From the NCBI GenBank assembly GCA_002394535.1, contig DGUG01000024.1:2744-21023 (forward strand): 18,280 nucleotides of DNA. The letters run 5' to 3'. Under the pieces are notes generated by a model, which was not told the DNA's origin, ran no database searches, and saw nothing but the letters and a program-made list of their open reading frames with translations. Shown here in pieces: positions 16,369 through 18,280 of the stretch. The translations under genes and the position numbers were made by a program. Source of the DNA: Lachnospiraceae bacterium UBA4316. GTDB lineage: Bacteria; Bacillota; Clostridia; Lachnospirales; Lachnospiraceae. Positions within the stretch are counted from its first letter, which is position 1, and each line of letters starts with the position of its first letter.

Positions 16369-16971
16369 ATGGGAACTATTGTTATTGATGAGCATTATGA
16401 AAAATGCCGTAAGATATTAAAAGAAAACATAAGCCCTAAAAGGTATGCGCATTCCATTGGTGTCAGCAATACTGCAGCCTGTCTGGCGATGCGTTACGGG
16501 TGTGATGTTAATAAAGCATACCTTGCGGGATTATTGCATGACTGTGCCAAAGGATTAAAGCCGGAAGAACTTGTAAGTCTTGTGGAATCCGAAGGAATGG
16601 AAATATCCGAATCGGAAAGAGATAATCCCGAACTTCTGCATGCGAAGGCAGGCAGTATACTTGCGAGAGATAAGTATAAAACAGGCGATGATGAGATCAT
16701 GGGCAGCATATGCAGCCATACCACCGGAAGACCTGCAATGACACTGCTTGAAGAGATAATTTTTACAGCGGATTATATAGAACCTAACCGGACTAACATA
16801 CCAAATCTGGAAGAAATCAGAAGATCGGCATTTGTTGATATGGATCGGACAATTGCTTTAATATGCAGGAACACTCTGGATTATCTCAAATCCGGCAGGT
16901 CCGTGATAGACAAAATGACAACGGAAACATATGAGTATTACAGCAACAGAGTAAACAGGAGTAAAGAATAA
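16369..16971 (+). CDS. yqeK: HD-domain hydrolase YqeK (Ap4A hydrolase, symmetrical)
   Basis: A 200-residue HD-domain protein. In Firmicutes YqeK cleaves diadenosine tetraphosphate to two ADP. The metal ligands are visible as H28 (KRYAHSIGV), H57-D58 (GLLHDCAKG), H91 (ELLHAKAG), the His of CSHTTGRPAM, and the Asp of TADYIEPNR. It follows nadD by 11 bases without a convincing Shine-Dalgarno. Its stop codon directly abuts the rsfS start. In many relatives an LCP-family gene lies between yqeK and rsfS; here there is none. Confidence 0.93.
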   Translation: MGTIVIDEHYEKCRKILKENISPKRYAHSIGVSNTAACLAMRYGCDVNKAYLAGLLHDCAKGLKPEELVSLVESEGMEISESERDNPELLHAKAGSILARDKYKTGDDEIMGSICSHTTGRPAMTLLEEIIFTADYIEPNRTNIPNLEEIRRSAFVDMDRTIALICRNTLDYLKSGRSVIDKMTTETYEYYSNRVNRSKE

Positions 16972-17325
16972 ATGGCAATTTCAAACGAAGCCGCCCAAAT
17001 AATCAAAACGGGAACTGCTGCATTGTCCGACAAAAAGGCGGAGAATATTAAGGTTATAGATATTTCGGAAATAAGTGTTATAGCCGATGCCCTTGTTATA
17101 GCAAGCGGAAATAACCCCAAACAAATACAGGCAATGAGTGATGAGGTTGATGAAAAGCTGTCCGGTGCGGGATTCGGGCATTACTGTATCGAAGGATATG
17201 ATAACGCAAACTGGATACTTATCGGCTATGATGATGTGATATTCCATCTGTTCGATAATGAGACAAGGAATTTCTATGACCTTGAAAGGTTATACAGAGA
17301 CGGAAAAGAAGTTGATATACAGTAA
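16972..17325 (+). CDS. rsfS: Ribosomal silencing factor RsfS
   Basis: A 117-residue protein that binds L14 (uL14) and blocks subunit joining when nutrients are low. Family landmarks are KAENIKVIDISEISVIADALVIASGNN, HYCIEGYDNANWILIGYDDVIFHLF and FYDLERLY. AGGAG (16957-16961) lies in the end of yqeK, and the ATG follows that gene's stop with no gap. It is the last gene of the ribosome-assembly block, followed by a terminator. Confidence 0.96.
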   Translation: MAISNEAAQIIKTGTAALSDKKAENIKVIDISEISVIADALVIASGNNPKQIQAMSDEVDEKLSGAGFGHYCIEGYDNANWILIGYDDVIFHLFDNETRNFYDLERLYRDGKEVDIQ

Positions 17326-17344
17326 AAGTATTATTGAGACGGAT

Positions 17345-17384
17345 AAAAGGAGAGCCCGCATAATGCGGACTCCCTTTTTGTTTG
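17345..17384. terminator. Bidirectional terminator between convergent rsfS and lexA
   Basis: AAAAGGAGAGCCCGCA (17345-17360) pairs with TGCGGACTCCCTTTT (17364-17378) with a small bulge, closing on a 3-base loop. T-runs flank both ends (TTTTTGTTT on +, and TTTT on the - strand), so it can stop rsfS and lexA transcripts. Confidence 0.8.
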
Positions 17385-17414
17385 TACCGTAATTGGATGT
17401 TACATATTACGGTA
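17385..17414. repeat. Perfect 9-bp inverted repeat downstream of lexA
   Basis: TACCGTAAT (17385-17393) and ATTACGGTA (17406-17414) form a perfect stem around a 12-base loop. No T-run follows on either strand, so it is not a standard terminator by itself. It may protect the lexA mRNA 3' end. Confidence 0.55.
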
Positions 17415-17442
17415 ATATATGAGGGGCGAATAAAGGAGAATA

Positions 17443-18060
17443 TCAGTTGAAAAACCGGAAAACGCCGTATACTCTGCCGAGAATCTCAACATGATCGACT
17501 ATTATGGGTTCCATAGTATCGTTCTCGGGCTGGAGTCTGTAATGTCCGTTTTCCTTGTAAAAGGTCTTGACGGTAGCGGAATCATCAATAAGTGCTACAA
17601 CAATGTCACCGTTTCGCGCAGTATTGCATCTCTCCACAAATATCTGGTCACCGTCCATAATACCGGCATTGATCATGCTCTCACCCTTGACCTTGAGGAT
17701 GAAGCTCTCAGCATTGGGAGCATATTCAACAGGAATAGGGAAGTAATCAGTAATATTCTGTTGGGCAAGAATGGGCTGACCTGCGGCAACCTGGCCTACA
17801 ACGGGGATCTGAGCCATTTCACGTCTGGTAAGCTGGAAATTGTCATCAACTATCTCGATACATCTGGGCTTCGCAGGGTCTCTTCTGATAAAACCGTTCT
17901 TCTCAAGCTTCTCGAGATGATTAAATACACTTGAAGTGGAACTGAGTCCGACAGCAGTACATATCTCACGTACTGAAGGCGGATAACCCTTCTTCAGTAT
18001 AACTTCCTTCAGATACTCAAGGATCTCTTCCTGTTTAGATGAAATATTTCCCTTCGCCAT
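17443..18060 (-). CDS. lexA: LexA SOS repressor
   Basis: Transcriptional repressor of the DNA damage response, 205 residues. The N-terminal winged helix (1-68: SSKQEEILEYLKEVI, PPSVREICTAVGLSSTSSVFNHLEKLE) binds the operator. The S24 peptidase-like half holds the cleavage site A93-G94 in GQVAAGQP, catalytic S128 in VKGESMINAGI and K165 in ATVKTFY. All residues for RecA-stimulated self-cleavage are present. The ribosome binding site GGAGG (complement of 18066-18070) lies 5 bases before the ATG. It is the only minus-strand gene, convergent with rsfS, and the boxes upstream suggest autoregulation. Confidence 0.97.
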   Translation of the reverse strand: MAKGNISSKQEEILEYLKEVILKKGYPPSVREICTAVGLSSTSSVFNHLEKLEKNGFIRRDPAKPRCIEIVDDNFQLTRREMAQIPVVGQVAAGQPILAQQNITDYFPIPVEYAPNAESFILKVKGESMINAGIMDGDQIFVERCNTARNGDIVVALIDDSATVKTFYKENGHYRLQPENDTMEPIIVDHVEILGRVYGVFRFFN

Positions 18061-18171
18061 ATGTACCTCCGTAAAATGTCAGTTTAATTACAATGAAAAT
18101 CAAGTGGCATTTTTATAGGACAGCTGATGTAGTATTCTGCTATTGTAAAGAAAATGCCGGTGGATTTCTAA

Positions 18172-18204
18172 TTGCATATTAACATATAAATTATTAATAT
18201 GCAA
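18172..18204. repeat. Perfect 11-bp inverted repeat in the lexA upstream region
   Basis: TTGCATATTAA (18172-18182) and TTAATATGCAA (18194-18204) are exact reverse complements separated by 11 bases. Each arm supplies TTGCAT and, on the opposite strand, TAATAT, so mirrored -35/-10-like pairs with 17-base spacing exist in both directions. Confidence 0.75.
18176..18204 (-). promoter_or_regulatory. Possible lexA promoter
   Basis: On the minus strand TTGCAT (complement of 18199-18204) is followed after 17 bases by TAATAT (complement of 18176-18181). Both hexamers are imperfect (3/6 and 4/6). It overlaps a LexA-box-like site at 18202-18215, as expected for autoregulation. It would leave a leader of about 110 bases, which contains the distant pair GGCATTTT/AAAATGCC (18106-18113 and 18151-18158). 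Confidence 0.4.
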
Positions 18205-18228
18205 ACATATTTTCGAAAAATATGTTCG
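18202..18228. promoter_or_regulatory. Pair of abutting LexA-box-like sites
   Basis: CAAACATATTTTCG (18202-18215) matches the Gram-positive box CGAAC-N4-GTTCG at 8 of 10 half-site positions. The next stretch, 18214-18228, has CGAAA and a perfect GTTCG with a 5-base rather than 4-base gap. The two share the central CG. They lie between lexA and the rightward promoter and could control both. Confidence 0.5.
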
Positions 18229-18247
18229 AAAAATTTATCAAAATCTA

Positions 18248-18276
18248 TTGACATTCGAAAATGTGTTCGATATAAT
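18248..18276 (+). promoter_or_regulatory. Perfect-consensus sigma-A promoter reading out of the window
   Basis: TTGACA (18248-18253), a 17-base spacer, and TATAAT (18271-18276): both hexamers match consensus exactly. It points rightward, divergent from lexA. The gene it serves lies beyond the window end. Confidence 0.88.
18256..18269. promoter_or_regulatory. LexA box inside the rightward promoter
   Basis: CGAAAATGTGTTCG matches CGAAC-N4-GTTCG at 9 of 10 half-site positions with the right 4-base gap. It occupies nearly the whole spacer between -35 and -10, so bound LexA would block RNA polymerase directly. The box identity relies on remembered Bacillus consensus. Confidence 0.75.
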
Positions 18277-18280
18277 ACGA

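Noticed and set aside
17491..17934. 147-residue plus-strand frame opposite lexA
   Set aside because: Antisense shadow of lexA. The ribosome-binding-like AAAGGAG near 17433 leads only to a short TTG frame.
1..18280. CRISPR array, insertion sequence, prophage or defence cluster
   Set aside because: No repeat-spacer pattern, transposase, integrase or defence-type gene was seen; genes are core-like throughout.

Overview
The window looks like a chromosomal segment from a low-to-mid GC member of the Clostridia, most likely Lachnospiraceae (Butyrivibrio-like). The reasons are the Firmicutes block rplU-prp-rpmA-obgE-yhbY-nadD-yqeK-rsfS, the Prp-processed N-terminal extension on L27, the Gram-positive type LexA boxes, and the strong AGGAGG-type ribosome binding sites. 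This is inference from gene content and local sequence; no 16S or other direct marker is present. Coding density is very high. Every gene except lexA is on the + strand, and no stretch above 300 bases lacks a gene.

Layout. (1) 1-75: 3' end of a tRNA-Thr(CGT) and its terminator. (2) 104-5735: argH, asd, a PAS-GGDEF-EAL cyclic-di-GMP phosphodiesterase, and an AAA ATPase/DUF234-type protein whose key residues look degenerate; the genes are tightly spaced and probably cotranscribed. (3) 5800-9992: a three-gene polar amino acid ABC importer (lipoprotein, permease, ATPase) whose last gene overlaps a type IA topoisomerase (topB) by 4 bp. (4) 10070-12984: a NifU-like scaffold protein and a GGGtGRT-family protein, with strong ribosome binding sites and codon use that looks highly expressed, followed by alanine racemase. 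(5) 12985-17325: a clear sigma-A promoter, an L21-leader-like RNA, then rplU, prp, rpmA, a terminator-like hairpin, obgE, yhbY, nadD, yqeK and rsfS (ribosome assembly and NAD synthesis). (6) 17345-17384: a terminator shared by the convergent rsfS and lexA. (7) 17443-18060: lexA on the - strand. (8) 18061-18280: a divergent control region with an 11-bp perfect inverted repeat, several LexA-box-like sites, and a perfect-consensus promoter firing rightward out of the window with a LexA box in its spacer.

Most of the window is core metabolism and ribosome biology. The parts least explained by known biology are the NifU-like/GGGtGRT pair, which has no established function that I know of; the ATPase/DUF234 protein that has apparently lost its Walker A lysine and its nuclease-like E-x-K residues and is paired with a c-di-GMP phosphodiesterase; and the symmetric promoter and LexA-box cluster at the right end.
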